DNA of 64,000 nt from Bacteroidota bacterium. Its GTDB lineage: Bacteria; Bacteroidota; Bacteroidia; Bacteroidales; F082. Position 1 is the first letter of the stretch; every line of letters starts with the position of its first letter. Made by a program: the position numbers and the translations under genes. Under the pieces are notes generated by a model. It had not been told where the DNA came from. It saw only the letters and a list, made by a program, of their open reading frames with translations, and made no database searches. Below are positions 25,796 to 34,634 of this stretch, one piece after another. The stretch is from NCBI GenBank assembly GCA_016845175.1, contig JAERTD010000040.1, positions 124,001-188,000 of the forward strand. Direction: 5' to 3'.

Positions 25796-25876
25796 GGTCT
25801 AAGAAGTACGAATGTAAATAAAAATTCGGTGAAAAGGGGTCTTTGGTCGGTGAGTGGGGAAAAATGCTGTTAAGGC

Positions 25877-26887
25877 CTACAAAATCTGGTCATTCAGCAG
25901 GGATTTTTTGTACAATTCAGCAGCGGAGCCCACCCATTTGTGCTCTGAAAAAACCCTGGCAACAACCGTTTCATAGGCATCAAATGAGTTGGTTTTTTTT
26001 ATGGCATTAAAAATCCGTTGGGGCTTATCAAATCCATAGGCCATAAAACTCCACAATTCTTTCAATACATTGATTGCCTGTGGCCTGTCATTCATTTGTT
26101 TTCGATAAGTCAGATAAAGGTCTTCAATGAATTTGCGTATAAGCAACTGTTGTTCTGCGATGGGAGGGAGATCAAAATTGAGCAATATGGCTGGCAGGAA
26201 TGGATCCACCAGCAAACCCCTGCCAATCATCCATCCTGAGACGTCAAATTGTTGTGAGAGTGCTTTAAAATCCTCAACTGAAAACACATCACCATTATAA
26301 ACCACCGGAAGCTGTAATGAATCAAGTGCACTTTGAAAGGCCTTCAGATCAGTGCTACCCTTATATAGTTGTTTGCCAATCCGTGCATGTATGATCAACT
26401 CAATCAGATCAGAATCATTGAAGATGGGAGCCAGCTCCAGTATTTCTTCCGGGGAAAGATAACCAAGCCTGCATTTGACCGACCAGTGGATATCTGTATT
26501 TGCTTCTATTTTTTCAAGAATTTCACCAATTAATTGAGGGTGCATCAATAATCCTGAGCCTCTTTTTTTGTTGGCAACCCTTGGATAAGGACAACCCAGA
26601 TTCCAGTTGATTTCGTCATGACCCTTTGCCTCACAATAGCTTGCAAAACGCAGCATTTCATCAGCATCCTTACTCAAAACCTGAGGAATAATCTTAGTCT
26701 TGGCGATATGGGTAATGGCAAGCTCTTCAGCTTTGGCAGACAGGCTTTTATGTTTGTGTATGGCCGTAAAAAAAGGCGTATATATTTTTTCAACGCCTTT
26801 GAAATGACCAGCATAAACCTTCCGGTAGGTAGCTGTGGTGATCCCCTGAAAGGGGGCCAGATAGATGTCGGGTTTTAGAGTATTCAC
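25877..26887 (-). CDS. tRNA-dihydrouridine synthase family protein
   Basis: 336-residue FMN-dependent TIM-barrel enzyme that reduces uridines in tRNA D-loops. Marks: YLAPFQGITTATYR (9-22), the catalytic cysteine Cys99 in NWNLGCPYPRVANKKRGSGLL (short form NLGCP), HARIG and the FMN loop YNGDVFS. The closing helical domain is complete. The specificity class (DusA, B or C) is not clear; the sequence is nearest in feel to DusC-like proteins. The start is GTG at 26887, with a -7 box only four bases upstream, so the message would be nearly leaderless. Confidence 0.9.
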   Translation of the reverse strand: MNTLKPDIYLAPFQGITTATYRKVYAGHFKGVEKIYTPFFTAIHKHKSLSAKAEELAITHIAKTKIIPQVLSKDADEMLRFASYCEAKGHDEINWNLGCPYPRVANKKRGSGLLMHPQLIGEILEKIEANTDIHWSVKCRLGYLSPEEILELAPIFNDSDLIELIIHARIGKQLYKGSTDLKAFQSALDSLQLPVVYNGDVFSVEDFKALSQQFDVSGWMIGRGLLVDPFLPAILLNFDLPPIAEQQLLIRKFIEDLYLTYRKQMNDRPQAINVLKELWSFMAYGFDKPQRIFNAIKKTNSFDAYETVVARVFSEHKWVGSAAELYKKSLLNDQIL

Positions 26888-26891
26888 CCTG

Positions 26892-26899
26892 CAAACCTA
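26892..26899 (-). promoter_or_regulatory. -7 box (TAGGTTTG) directly before the dus start codon
   Basis: Minus-strand TAGGTTTG followed by C, four bases from GTG 26887. If used, transcription begins at or within a few bases of the start codon. Confidence 0.35.
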
Positions 26900-26911
26900 C
26901 AGAATAAACCT

Positions 26912-27439
26912 TTATTTAAACAGCTGTTCCAGACGATCCTTAACATCAGAAGCTTTGTTGGTGACCAACAATATGGTGCCTTCCTGATCCAATAATAGCA
27001 TATGGGGTACACTCTGGATGTCATAAGTTGCCACTACTTCTGATTCCCAGGCCTTCAAATCACTCAGTTGAACGTAATTAATCTGATCTGCAGCTACGGC
27101 AGCTAACCAATTGTCTCTGTTATCATCAACAGATACACCCAGAATTTCAAACCCTTGACTTTCGTAAGTTGCATACAGGTCAACCAGGCCAGGGTTTTCA
27201 TCCCTGCAAAAGTGACACCAGGAAGCCCAGAAATCAACCAAAACAACCTGACCTCTGAAATTGCTTAGTGTCACCTCATTTCCATCCTGGTCAGGAAGGG
27301 TAAAATCAGGAGCAATCTCTCCTACTTTCAATCCGGTAGAAGGTGTAGGGGCCTCATCGTTATCTTTTTTGCAGGATAGGGTCGTTAAGCTAAAGCTCAC
27401 CAATATGAGTAAGCCCAAAAGGAATGTATATCGTTTCAT
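26912..27439 (-). CDS. TlpA/ResA-like thioredoxin lipoprotein
   Basis: 175 residues. The lipoprotein signal ends TLSC (Cys23), then a thioredoxin fold with FWASWCHFC (redox pair Cys75 and Cys78), a cis-Pro region in IQSVPHMLL and an alkyl hydroperoxide reductase/TSA-like N-terminal extension (IAPDFTLPDQDGNEV). It probably acts on periplasmic thiols at the outer or inner membrane. It is preceded by lnt (63 bases) on the same strand. Confidence 0.88.
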   Translation of the reverse strand: MKRYTFLLGLLILVSFSLTTLSCKKDNDEAPTPSTGLKVGEIAPDFTLPDQDGNEVTLSNFRGQVVLVDFWASWCHFCRDENPGLVDLYATYESQGFEILGVSVDDNRDNWLAAVAADQINYVQLSDLKAWESEVVATYDIQSVPHMLLLDQEGTILLVTNKASDVKDRLEQLFK

Positions 27440-27502
27440 CTTTTAATTTTTGTTTTTTGGACGACAACAGAACCTAATCCTTACAAGGCTTGAAAAGAAA
27501 TA

Positions 27503-29113
27503 TTAGAAATTGTCTGTGGTATTGGGTTTATTTTTCAGATAACCCCGTACGAAGGCAATGAGCAAAACCAACGCACTTATAAAAGCTGATATACGAGCAA
27601 TATAGTCTCCGTTTTTCACATAGTACGTCATTTCCTGATTGGCATTCAGGCTGGTTTTAATCACCGCAGGAACCCAATAATCAGTAGCCTGAGATACATC
27701 ACCCCTTTGGTTAATAAAAGCAGAAGTGCCTGTGTTGGCAGATCTGGCGACACTGCGGCGGGTTTCGATAGCTCTCAGGACTGAGAATAAAAAATGCTGG
27801 CGATGGCCAGGGGTATTACCCCACCAGCCATCATTGGTGATGACAAAAATGAAATCGGCTCCCTGTTTGACAATATCAGCAACAAATTCACCATAGACAG
27901 ATTCGTAACAAATGATGGGTGCCAGCCCGATTTCATCTGTGGTTTTAAAAGCAACAGGATACTCATCAACTCCTAAAGTCCCTGTAGTTCCTCCCAGGTC
28001 GATGGCGAAAGATTCCAGTGGTTTTAAAATCCCCCATGATGGAATGGCTTCCACACCTGGAGTTAGTTTTGACTTATGGTGCAACTGGAAATCTGTAAAT
28101 CCCTCAACCATAATGGCTGTGTTGTAAGCAAAATAATACTTGTCCCGATCCCTAAATTTCCTCGCACCATGTAAATTGCTGTTCTCTGGATCAACATGCT
28201 TATATGTAGTTGCTCCTATAACAACGGTGATGCCGGGATGAGAATTTATAAATCCCTGAATGCGTTTCAGAGCCCGTGAACGGTCAATATAGCCTTCCCA
28301 AATATCTTCCTGTATAGCCGATTCAGGACTAACAACAAAGCGGGTATTTTCTGTTATCACCTCTTCAATGAGCTCGAAATTTCTATCGAGCAGCTCATCA
28401 AATTGCAATTGGTATTGCTCATTATAGGGGTCTATATTAGGTTGCACTACAACTATTTCATAAGGATCTTCAGCTTCTGCATAATTATGATACATCATCA
28501 GTGACAGCACTATAGGTGCCGCAACTGTCAGTATAGCCATACTCCCCTTGACTATTTTTTGTACCTGGGTTTTCCGCTGGATGATAGTCTGTATCAATTC
28601 AAAAACCAGGATATTTATAATAAGAACCCAGAGTGTTCCTCCCAGAGCTCCTGTATATTCATACCATTGGATCCAGGTATGTTGGGTGGCAAATACATTC
28701 CCCAGATTAAGCCATGACCAGGTCAAATCCCAATTCATATGGAAGTATTCCCAGCTAATCCAATAAAAAACAAGTATCCATAAACCCTTTTTGTTGTTAA
28801 AAAGCTTCTTCCTCGATAAATGGTACAATTGAAAAATAACCGCTGTGAACAAGGCATTTAATACAAATGCGAGAATGGAACCAATGGCGGTGGAATGCCA
28901 TATCCACCAGGTAGTAAGCACATTCCATATCAAAAATGCCAGCCAGGCATGCCAGAACATACCCTTACGACCACTATCTCCAAGTTGCTGTTGAACAAAC
29001 AATATGGGTACCAATGCCACAAATACAATGGGGGCAAAACCATTAACCGGCCACGACAAAGTCAACAGCAGACCAGTGGCCATAGAAAGCAACAATAAAT
29101 ATTTCTGTTTCAT
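27503..29113 (-). CDS. lnt: Apolipoprotein N-acyltransferase
   Basis: 536 residues. Six to seven N-terminal membrane helices (about 6-205), then a nitrilase-type periplasmic domain (about 215-490), then a final helix. The catalytic triad is Glu264 (VSPESAIQ), Lys347 (HHKSKLTPG) and Cys402 (PIICYESVYGEF). It transfers the third acyl chain to the N-terminal cysteine of lipoproteins. Several lipoproteins in this window (GIN, GldD, TlpA-like, M28) are expected substrates. A -7 box lies only two bases before the ATG, so a start at the second Met (residue 11) is possible. Confidence 0.93.
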   Translation of the reverse strand: MKQKYLLLLSMATGLLLTLSWPVNGFAPIVFVALVPILFVQQQLGDSGRKGMFWHAWLAFLIWNVLTTWWIWHSTAIGSILAFVLNALFTAVIFQLYHLSRKKLFNNKKGLWILVFYWISWEYFHMNWDLTWSWLNLGNVFATQHTWIQWYEYTGALGGTLWVLIINILVFELIQTIIQRKTQVQKIVKGSMAILTVAAPIVLSLMMYHNYAEAEDPYEIVVVQPNIDPYNEQYQLQFDELLDRNFELIEEVITENTRFVVSPESAIQEDIWEGYIDRSRALKRIQGFINSHPGITVVIGATTYKHVDPENSNLHGARKFRDRDKYYFAYNTAIMVEGFTDFQLHHKSKLTPGVEAIPSWGILKPLESFAIDLGGTTGTLGVDEYPVAFKTTDEIGLAPIICYESVYGEFVADIVKQGADFIFVITNDGWWGNTPGHRQHFLFSVLRAIETRRSVARSANTGTSAFINQRGDVSQATDYWVPAVIKTSLNANQEMTYYVKNGDYIARISAFISALVLLIAFVRGYLKNKPNTTDNF

Positions 29114-29115
29114 CC

Positions 29116-29123
29116 CAAAACTA
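29116..29123 (-). promoter_or_regulatory. -7 box (TAGTTTTG) directly before lnt
   Basis: Minus-strand TAGTTTTG two bases before the assigned ATG. Either the real start codon is further in, or the box is unused. Confidence 0.3.
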
Positions 29124-29234
29124 TTTGTGTTTACAGCAGGCTAATTTAGCCTAATTGCCAGTACTGACAAAACCCCTCAACAGACATTTTAAATGATCCC
29201 GATTCCAATTTAAAGCAGCATACTTCTATGGGAC

Positions 29235-30083
29235 TTAATCAGATATAAATGCCCGTAACTTTTGCCAATAACCCTCTTCAAAATGACAATCAGAATGGCC
29301 TTTGTTGTTGATGATCCATGTCTCAACTTTCTCCTTGGAATCAGCCTTTTTAAGTGCCATGGCCTGGTCCACAAGAACTACCTGATCATCTTTACCGTGA
29401 ATAAGCAGAAACTGAGCATCCGCATGAGAGATATTGTTTACCGGGGCAATATCATCAAACTTGAAGCCAACCCGTAGTTCAATATATTTAATAACTGCCC
29501 AAATAAGGAAGCCTGGTATATTTCTGTCTGACAGCTGTTTCCGCATAACTTCGCCGGGGTATGCAAAAGCACCTACCGTTGCCACTTTCGAAATTCGATG
29601 GTCCCTGGAGGCAGCATATATGGCTGCCGATCCGCCTATGGATAAACCCACAAGATGTACTGATGAGGCACTCAGCTTTAGTTCTTGTTGAGCGTAATCA
29701 ATGCAACTCAATATATCTTCAGCAAACTTAAGCATGGTAGAATAGGTATCCTCATCGCTGTTCCCATGATTACGCGAGTCAAAGGCCATAAGGTTGTAAT
29801 CCTCATTATTGAAACTTTCCCAATAGGGTAGCATGCGTTCTATATTTCTGCCCCAGCCATGTATCAGTATCAACAGGGGTGCTTCTGGCTTTGCTGGATG
29901 CCACCAGCCATAAAGCTGCTTGTTGTTCGACGTTGGAATCCTTAACTCCGCAACACCAAGTTTTGCTGCTTGTTCAGGATACTGATGCTTTCGAACGGGA
30001 TTACGAAATGCCCTGGCCATCACCAAAAAAAACACTATGGATGCCATAAATACTATACCAAGAACAACGAAAAAAACACTCAT
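29235..30083 (-). CDS. Alpha/beta hydrolase with N-terminal membrane anchor
   Basis: 282 residues from ATG 30083; a start nine codons earlier (30110) would overlap the yhhN gene by 17 bases. An N-terminal helix (about 3-23) anchors it. The hydrolase core has the oxyanion region HGWGRN, the nucleophile elbow GLSIGG (Ser148), an acid in HGKDDQVV and the histidine in GHSDCH. This fits the serine aminopeptidase S33/BAAT-like hydrolase group; the substrate is unknown. It starts 10 bases after yhhN and is probably co-transcribed. Lipid metabolism is a reasonable guess given that neighbour. Confidence 0.82.
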   Translation of the reverse strand: MSVFFVVLGIVFMASIVFFLVMARAFRNPVRKHQYPEQAAKLGVAELRIPTSNNKQLYGWWHPAKPEAPLLILIHGWGRNIERMLPYWESFNNEDYNLMAFDSRNHGNSDEDTYSTMLKFAEDILSCIDYAQQELKLSASSVHLVGLSIGGSAAIYAASRDHRISKVATVGAFAYPGEVMRKQLSDRNIPGFLIWAVIKYIELRVGFKFDDIAPVNNISHADAQFLLIHGKDDQVVLVDQAMALKKADSKEKVETWIINNKGHSDCHFEEGYWQKLRAFISD

Positions 30084-30093
30084 GTATATTGGT

Positions 30094-30720
30094 TTATATG
30101 GACATGACAATGAATAATTGGGCCATCCAATAAGTTGTTAGAATGAATACTTGTGACCATTTGAAGGATTTTAAAAAATATACATAGGCCAGTATTGAAT
30201 CAGAGGCAACAAAAAGTATAGAACCTGCCAGAGCCCATAAGGGGCTATGATCTCCCAGATACCAGGCGCGGCCCATGGCCTGCCAGAGGAAGATGCCAAG
30301 AATCAGTGAGTATACGATAACCGGAATTTTAAGATTACAGGTATAGGGCAGTAGAGTTCTTAGAAATATAAAGGCATAGCCGGTGATGGGTATCAGAAAC
30401 ACCCAGCCCGTATAGGGCCCAAAATCGCTGGCAAATGCCAGGATATAACATATGTGAGCCAACAAAAATGACCCAAGTCCGGCAAGAAAACGATCGGAGG
30501 GAAGCATTAAAAACACATCACCAGCAAGCGAGAATAGAAGCCCAACAATAATTAGCATGGTATAGGTATCCGAAACGCCAGGATTTCTCAGCAAGGCAAA
30601 AACGATAATCAATACGGTGGTAAGTGGCTTGAAAATATAGGCCATGGGCCTGTTTTTCCTTGATTCGAAAATCAGAAACAAAAGGGCTGATACACAAATA
30701 CTCAAGATTATAATCCACAT
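30094..30720 (-). CDS. YhhN family membrane protein (lysoplasmalogenase-like)
   Basis: 208 residues with about eight membrane helices and the family patterns KPLTTVLI (31-38), LLFSLAGDVFLM and LFVASDSILAY near 173-183. The acidic residues in GDV and SDS are conserved in TMEM86/YhhN lysoplasmalogenases, which cleave vinyl ether bonds of lysoplasmalogens. Bacterial members are mostly uncharacterised. It is followed after 10 bases by the anchored alpha/beta hydrolase. Confidence 0.82.
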   Translation of the reverse strand: MWIIILSICVSALLFLIFESRKNRPMAYIFKPLTTVLIIVFALLRNPGVSDTYTMLIIVGLLFSLAGDVFLMLPSDRFLAGLGSFLLAHICYILAFASDFGPYTGWVFLIPITGYAFIFLRTLLPYTCNLKIPVIVYSLILGIFLWQAMGRAWYLGDHSPLWALAGSILFVASDSILAYVYFLKSFKWSQVFILTTYWMAQLFIVMSI

Positions 30721-30809
30721 AGATGTAAAATCTGTGTAAAGCTACTATTTGTTGTGAAGACTAACAAAAATGAACAGAGCAAGCTTAAAAAGGCTGCCTG
30801 GCTGAGGTA

Positions 30810-32009
30810 CTAATAAAGGAAAGAATTATAGGGATAGCGAATGGCATGTACTTCCCGGATATTCTTATAGAGCAGATCTTTGTAATTCTGATAGTTTTCC
30901 TTGGTTTTGGCAGAGATAAACACACAAGGGTGGTTTTCTTTAGCCATCCAGCTTTCCATCAATTCATCAAGGCTGATGTTTTCCTTGGTCGCAGGGCTCA
31001 AATCGTCAGCATCTTTTTCAACAAATTGATAGGCATCTATTTTATTAAAGACCATAATTACGGGCTTGTCGCCTGCACCAATTTCTGCCAGAGTTTCACT
31101 CACTGTTTGAATCTGGTCCTCAAATTCAGGATGGGAAATATCCACTACATGGATTAAAATGTCTGATTCCCTCACCTCATCCAGTGTAGATTTAAAGGAT
31201 TCAACCAAACTGTGAGGTAGCTTTCTTATAAAGCCAACAGTGTCAGATAACAAAAACGGAAGATTCTCAATTACCACTTTTCTAACCGTGGTATCCAGGG
31301 TAGCAAATAGTTTGTTTTCGGCAAAAATGTCCGATTTGCTCAACAGGTTCATAATGGTGGATTTACCCACATTGGTATAGCCTACCAGAGCCACGCGGAT
31401 CAGCTTTCCCCTGTTTTTACGTTGGGTAGCCATTTGTTTGTCAATCTGACCCAATTTCTTCTTTAACAGCGAAATCTTGTCGCGGATAATCCGTCGGTCA
31501 GTTTCAATCTCTGTTTCACCGGGTCCACGCATTCCAATACCCCCTCTTTGCCTTTCAAGGTGGGTCCACATGCGCGTCAGGCGTGGCAACAGGTATTGGT
31601 ATTGGGCCAGTTCAACCTGGGTTTTCGCATGAGCTGTTTGAGCCCGTTTCGCAAAAATGTCCAGGATTAAATTGGTCCGGTCCAGGACTTTACATTCCAA
31701 TAATTTCTCCAGATTTCTGAGTTGTGAAGGCCCCAATTCATCATCAAAAACCACCATATCGATCTCTGCTGCTTTCACATAATCATTGATTTCAGCTAAT
31801 TTTCCACTACCTACAAAGGTTTTAGGATTGGGGAAATCCAGTGATTGTGTGAAACGATACACAGGTTTGCCACCTGCAGTTTCAACCAAAAAAGCCAACT
31901 CGTCAAGATATTCATCTACTTTTTCCTTTGCCTGAGCAGAGGTAACCAGTCCAACCAATACCGCGGTTTCGGCGCCTTTCTTTATCGATGTTTCTTTCTT
32001 TTCTAACAA
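30810..32009 (-). CDS. hflX: GTPase HflX
   Basis: 399 residues. The N-terminal HflX domain (about 15-195) includes FVGSGKLAEI, VVFDDELGPSQLRNLE and the glycine-rich RGGIGMRGPGETEIETDRR. The GTPase domain begins with G1 VGYTNVGKST (209-218), then G3 DTVGFI and G4 FNKID. HflX binds the 50S subunit and splits stalled or heat-damaged ribosomes. The length and all G motifs are intact. It lies 89 bases before the yhhN start on the minus strand; no promoter box was clear. Confidence 0.95.
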   Translation of the reverse strand: MLEKKETSIKKGAETAVLVGLVTSAQAKEKVDEYLDELAFLVETAGGKPVYRFTQSLDFPNPKTFVGSGKLAEINDYVKAAEIDMVVFDDELGPSQLRNLEKLLECKVLDRTNLILDIFAKRAQTAHAKTQVELAQYQYLLPRLTRMWTHLERQRGGIGMRGPGETEIETDRRIIRDKISLLKKKLGQIDKQMATQRKNRGKLIRVALVGYTNVGKSTIMNLLSKSDIFAENKLFATLDTTVRKVVIENLPFLLSDTVGFIRKLPHSLVESFKSTLDEVRESDILIHVVDISHPEFEDQIQTVSETLAEIGAGDKPVIMVFNKIDAYQFVEKDADDLSPATKENISLDELMESWMAKENHPCVFISAKTKENYQNYKDLLYKNIREVHAIRYPYNSFLY

Positions 32010-32066
32010 TATATGTGGTATTCGTTTCCCCAGCTGCTTCTCATTATGATTGAAGCGATGTTGGGT

Positions 32067-33074
32067 TTAGTATATTTTTCGGAATCCAATAATTTCACGG
32101 CAATCACGCAAAGTCTGCTGTGCACTGGCCCTGGCTTTTTCAGCTCCCATATCCATCACTTTCTTCAGATACTCCTCATTGGAATCCAGTTCTTTAATGC
32201 GTTCACGAAAAGGCTCAGTATAAGCAATCATATCTTCAGCAAGTTGCTTTTTCAGATCGCCATAACGAATATTGCAATTGTTGTATTGATCATCAAAATA
32301 GCTCACTACATCTGGTTTTGAAACCACTTCCAAAAGGGTAAACAGGTTTTGAATAGCCTCAGGTTTTTTCTGGTTCATCTCTGTAGGACCTGCATCGGAA
32401 ACCGCGCGCATTACCTTCTTTCTTATGACCTTTGGGTCATCTACCAAAAATACAGCATTGCCCTCACCTTCTGATTTTCCCATCTTTCCGGAACCGTCAA
32501 GACCTGGAATCTTCACCAATTGCTCGCCAAAATTATAGGCTGTTGGGATGGGGAAATAATCCACCTTATACATACGATTGAAACGCCTGGCAAAGGTTCT
32601 GGTCATTTCCAAATGCTGCTCCTGATCCTTACCCACAGGTACTTTGGTGGCACGATGGATAATGATATCTGCTGCCATTAAAGTGGGATAGGTAAGTAAT
32701 CCTGCATTAACGTTTTCTGGCTGTTTTCTGGCTTTCTCCTTAAAGGTAGTAACCTTCTGAAGTTCTCCCAGATAGGCATTCATATTCAGGAAAAGGTAGA
32801 GTTCTGCCGTTTCAGGAATGTCGCTTTGTAAATAAAGGGTTGCCTTCTCGGGGTCCAGTCCGGCTGCCAGATATTCAACCAAAACCTGTTTTACATTGCC
32901 CTGCAAATCACCCGGTTTTGGATGTGTAGTCAATGAATGGTAATCTGCAATAAAAAAATTGCATTCATTGGTCTCCTGCATTTTCAGGAAATTCTTCATA
33001 GCTCCGAAATAATTCCCCAGATGCAAGTTTCCGGTTGGTCTTATACCGCTTACAACAATATCTTTGTGTTTCAT
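32067..33074 (-). CDS. trpS: Tryptophanyl-tRNA synthetase
   Basis: 335-residue class I synthetase. HIGH-like TGNLHLGNYFGA (13-24) and KMSKS-like GSGKMGKSEGEGNAV near 195-208 form the ATP site. The tryptophan pocket region GKDQEQHLEMTR lies near 148-159. It charges tRNA-Trp in the cytoplasm. A -7 box sits 33 bases before the ATG, head-to-head with the SAM riboswitch region. Confidence 0.95.
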   Translation of the reverse strand: MKHKDIVVSGIRPTGNLHLGNYFGAMKNFLKMQETNECNFFIADYHSLTTHPKPGDLQGNVKQVLVEYLAAGLDPEKATLYLQSDIPETAELYLFLNMNAYLGELQKVTTFKEKARKQPENVNAGLLTYPTLMAADIIIHRATKVPVGKDQEQHLEMTRTFARRFNRMYKVDYFPIPTAYNFGEQLVKIPGLDGSGKMGKSEGEGNAVFLVDDPKVIRKKVMRAVSDAGPTEMNQKKPEAIQNLFTLLEVVSKPDVVSYFDDQYNNCNIRYGDLKKQLAEDMIAYTEPFRERIKELDSNEEYLKKVMDMGAEKARASAQQTLRDCREIIGFRKIY

Positions 33075-33107
33075 CTTATGTGGTGGTAATCAAAAGTTTT
33101 GTGGCCG

Positions 33108-33115
33108 CAAAAATA
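33108..33115 (-). promoter_or_regulatory. -7 box (TATTTTTG) for trpS
   Basis: Minus-strand TATTTTTG followed by C, 33 bases before the trpS ATG, matching TAnnTTTG. Confidence 0.45.
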
Positions 33116-33200
33116 GTAAAATCTGTGATGTGGTGTTTATGAAAGGCAGTCATCACGCTATGATGAGCACCTATTTTCTGGTTTAACATATGAAGATGTG

Positions 33201-33228
33201 TTTGGATTGAAAAATATATTTAGTTTTG
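33201..33228 (+). promoter_or_regulatory. Promoter for the SAM-riboswitch met operon
   Basis: TTTG at 33201-33204 and TAGTTTTG at 33221-33228, spacing 16 bases, slightly shorter than the usual 17-23. The start near 33235 would place the aptamer at the 5' end of the transcript. Confidence 0.55.
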
Positions 33229-33249
33229 CATCGCGTTCATAGCATACAT

Positions 33250-33352
33250 TTATCCAGAAAGGTGGAGGGTCAGGCCCTGTGAAGCCTTAGCAACCCATGA
33301 ATATTAAATTCAGTAGGTGCTAATTCCTGTTCCGGTGGTCGGAAGAAGATAA
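33250..33352 (+). promoter_or_regulatory. SAM-I (S-box) riboswitch aptamer
   Basis: Closing helix P1 is TTATC (33250-33254) with GATAA (33348-33352). The core sequences are present in order: AGAAAGGTGGAGGG, GGCCCTGTGAAGCC, AGCAACC and AGGTGCTAATTCC, then a variable P4 stem. This is the SAM-I layout, which binds S-adenosylmethionine. With the terminator downstream it should switch off metZ-metX-thrA when SAM is high. Confidence 0.92.
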
Positions 33353-33382
33353 GTTGACAGAGAATTATTTGAAACAATTTAT

Positions 33383-33417
33383 AAGCCTCTTTCGATTTAT
33401 CGGAAGGGGCTTTTTTT
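33383..33417 (+). terminator. Riboswitch-controlled intrinsic terminator
   Basis: AAGCCTCTTTCGAT (33383-33396) pairs with ATCGGAAGGGGCTT (33399-33412), 13-14 pairs with two G-U, then a T-run. The 3' P1 strand (GAAGAAGATAAG) can partly pair with the CTCTTTC side, giving a possible antiterminator. Confidence 0.87.
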
Positions 33418-33458
33418 ATGATGGATGTAGCCTAATTTGCTTAATAATGAATCTATAA

Positions 33459-34634
33459 ATGAAGAAAAAATTTGAAACACTGGCCATAGAAAGTCGGCTA
33501 AGCACCTCAGCTTTCAGGGAACAATCCCCACCTATTTATATGACTTCCAGTTACAGCTTTGAGAATGCTGAGGCCAGAGCCGCTCTTTTTTCGGGAGACC
33601 AGGAGGGCTATATGTACTCCAGGGTATCCAACCCAAATACTGATGATTTTGCAACAAAACTTGCGGTTTTGGAAGGAGCAGAAAACGGTATCGCAACAGC
33701 CAGTGGTATGTCAGCCATATTTGCTGTGTTTGCCGCCCTTTTGAAAAGTGGTGATCATATACTTGCTTCCAAATCCATTTTTGGAAGCTCCCGCCATGTT
33801 ATTGAGCACATATTACCTCAATGGAATATTGGACATACATGGGTTGATATTCACGATACAAAGGCATGGACTGAAGCTTTTAAAATGAATCCCCAACTGG
33901 TTTTTGTGGAAACCCCTTCCAATCCAAGTCTGGATTTGATAGATATAGATTGGCTGGCACAACTTTGTCATGAAAACAATGCCTTACTGGTGGTTGATAA
34001 TACTTTTGCAACACCCTACCTTCAGCAGCCCATTCTTTTGGGAGCAGATTTGGTCGTGCATTCAGCCACCAAATATATCGATGGACAAGGCCGGGTACTT
34101 GGAGGTGCCATTTGTGGGTCCCAAAAGCAGCTGGAAAAATGCCTGGAGTTTGTCAGGAAGACCGGCCCAAGCCAGTCACCTTTCAACGGATGGGTATTAT
34201 CAAAAAGTCTGGAAACACTTGCCGTTAGAATGGACAGGCACTGCAGTAATGCCTTACAACTGGCCACTCATCTGAAATCCCATAAGGAAATAGAAAAAGT
34301 AGCCTATCCCCATTTACCCAATTCATCTGATTACGAATTGGCCCGGAGGCAAATGAGACAGGGTGGAGGCCTGGTGGGTTGCTTCGTTAAAGGAGGCTTG
34401 AGTCGGGGAAGGGCTTTTTTGAATGCTCTTCAATTGCATAGCCTCACGGCCAATCTTGGGGATACCAGAAGCATTGCCACCCATCCCGCGTCTACCACCC
34501 ATTCCAAACTGGATACTAAACAACAACTGGAAATTGGTATCACACCCGGATTCTTGAGATTTTCTGTGGGATTAGAACATATTGATGACATAATTGCCGA
34601 TATTGACCAGGCTTTATTTAAGACGAAATCATGA
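33459..34634 (+). CDS. metZ: O-acylhomoserine sulfhydrylase (MetZ type)
   Basis: 391-residue PLP enzyme of the Cys/Met metabolism group. PLP lysine is Lys205 in VVHSATKYIDGQGRVLGG; the GQGRVLGG continuation is typical of MetZ rather than MetB. Other marks: YSRVSNPNTDDF (53-64), ASGMSAIF (81-88) and SLGDTRS-like NLGDTRSIATHP near 327-338. It joins an activated homoserine with sulfide to give homocysteine. Because metX follows, the natural donor is probably the product of that acyltransferase. First gene of the SAM-riboswitch operon. Confidence 0.88.
   Translation: MKKKFETLAIESRLSTSAFREQSPPIYMTSSYSFENAEARAALFSGDQEGYMYSRVSNPNTDDFATKLAVLEGAENGIATASGMSAIFAVFAALLKSGDHILASKSIFGSSRHVIEHILPQWNIGHTWVDIHDTKAWTEAFKMNPQLVFVETPSNPSLDLIDIDWLAQLCHENNALLVVDNTFATPYLQQPILLGADLVVHSATKYIDGQGRVLGGAICGSQKQLEKCLEFVRKTGPSQSPFNGWVLSKSLETLAVRMDRHCSNALQLATHLKSHKEIEKVAYPHLPNSSDYELARRQMRQGGGLVGCFVKGGLSRGRAFLNALQLHSLTANLGDTRSIATHPASTTHSKLDTKQQLEIGITPGFLRFSVGLEHIDDIIADIDQALFKTKS

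Larger units (their letters stand above)
33075..33458. promoter_or_regulatory. Divergent control region: trpS promoter and SAM-I leader
   Basis: 384 bases without a gene. From left: trpS -7 box (33108-33115, minus), promoter-like elements for the met operon (33201-33228), SAM-I aptamer (33250-33352), an intrinsic terminator (33383-33417), then 41 bases to metZ. Confidence 0.8.
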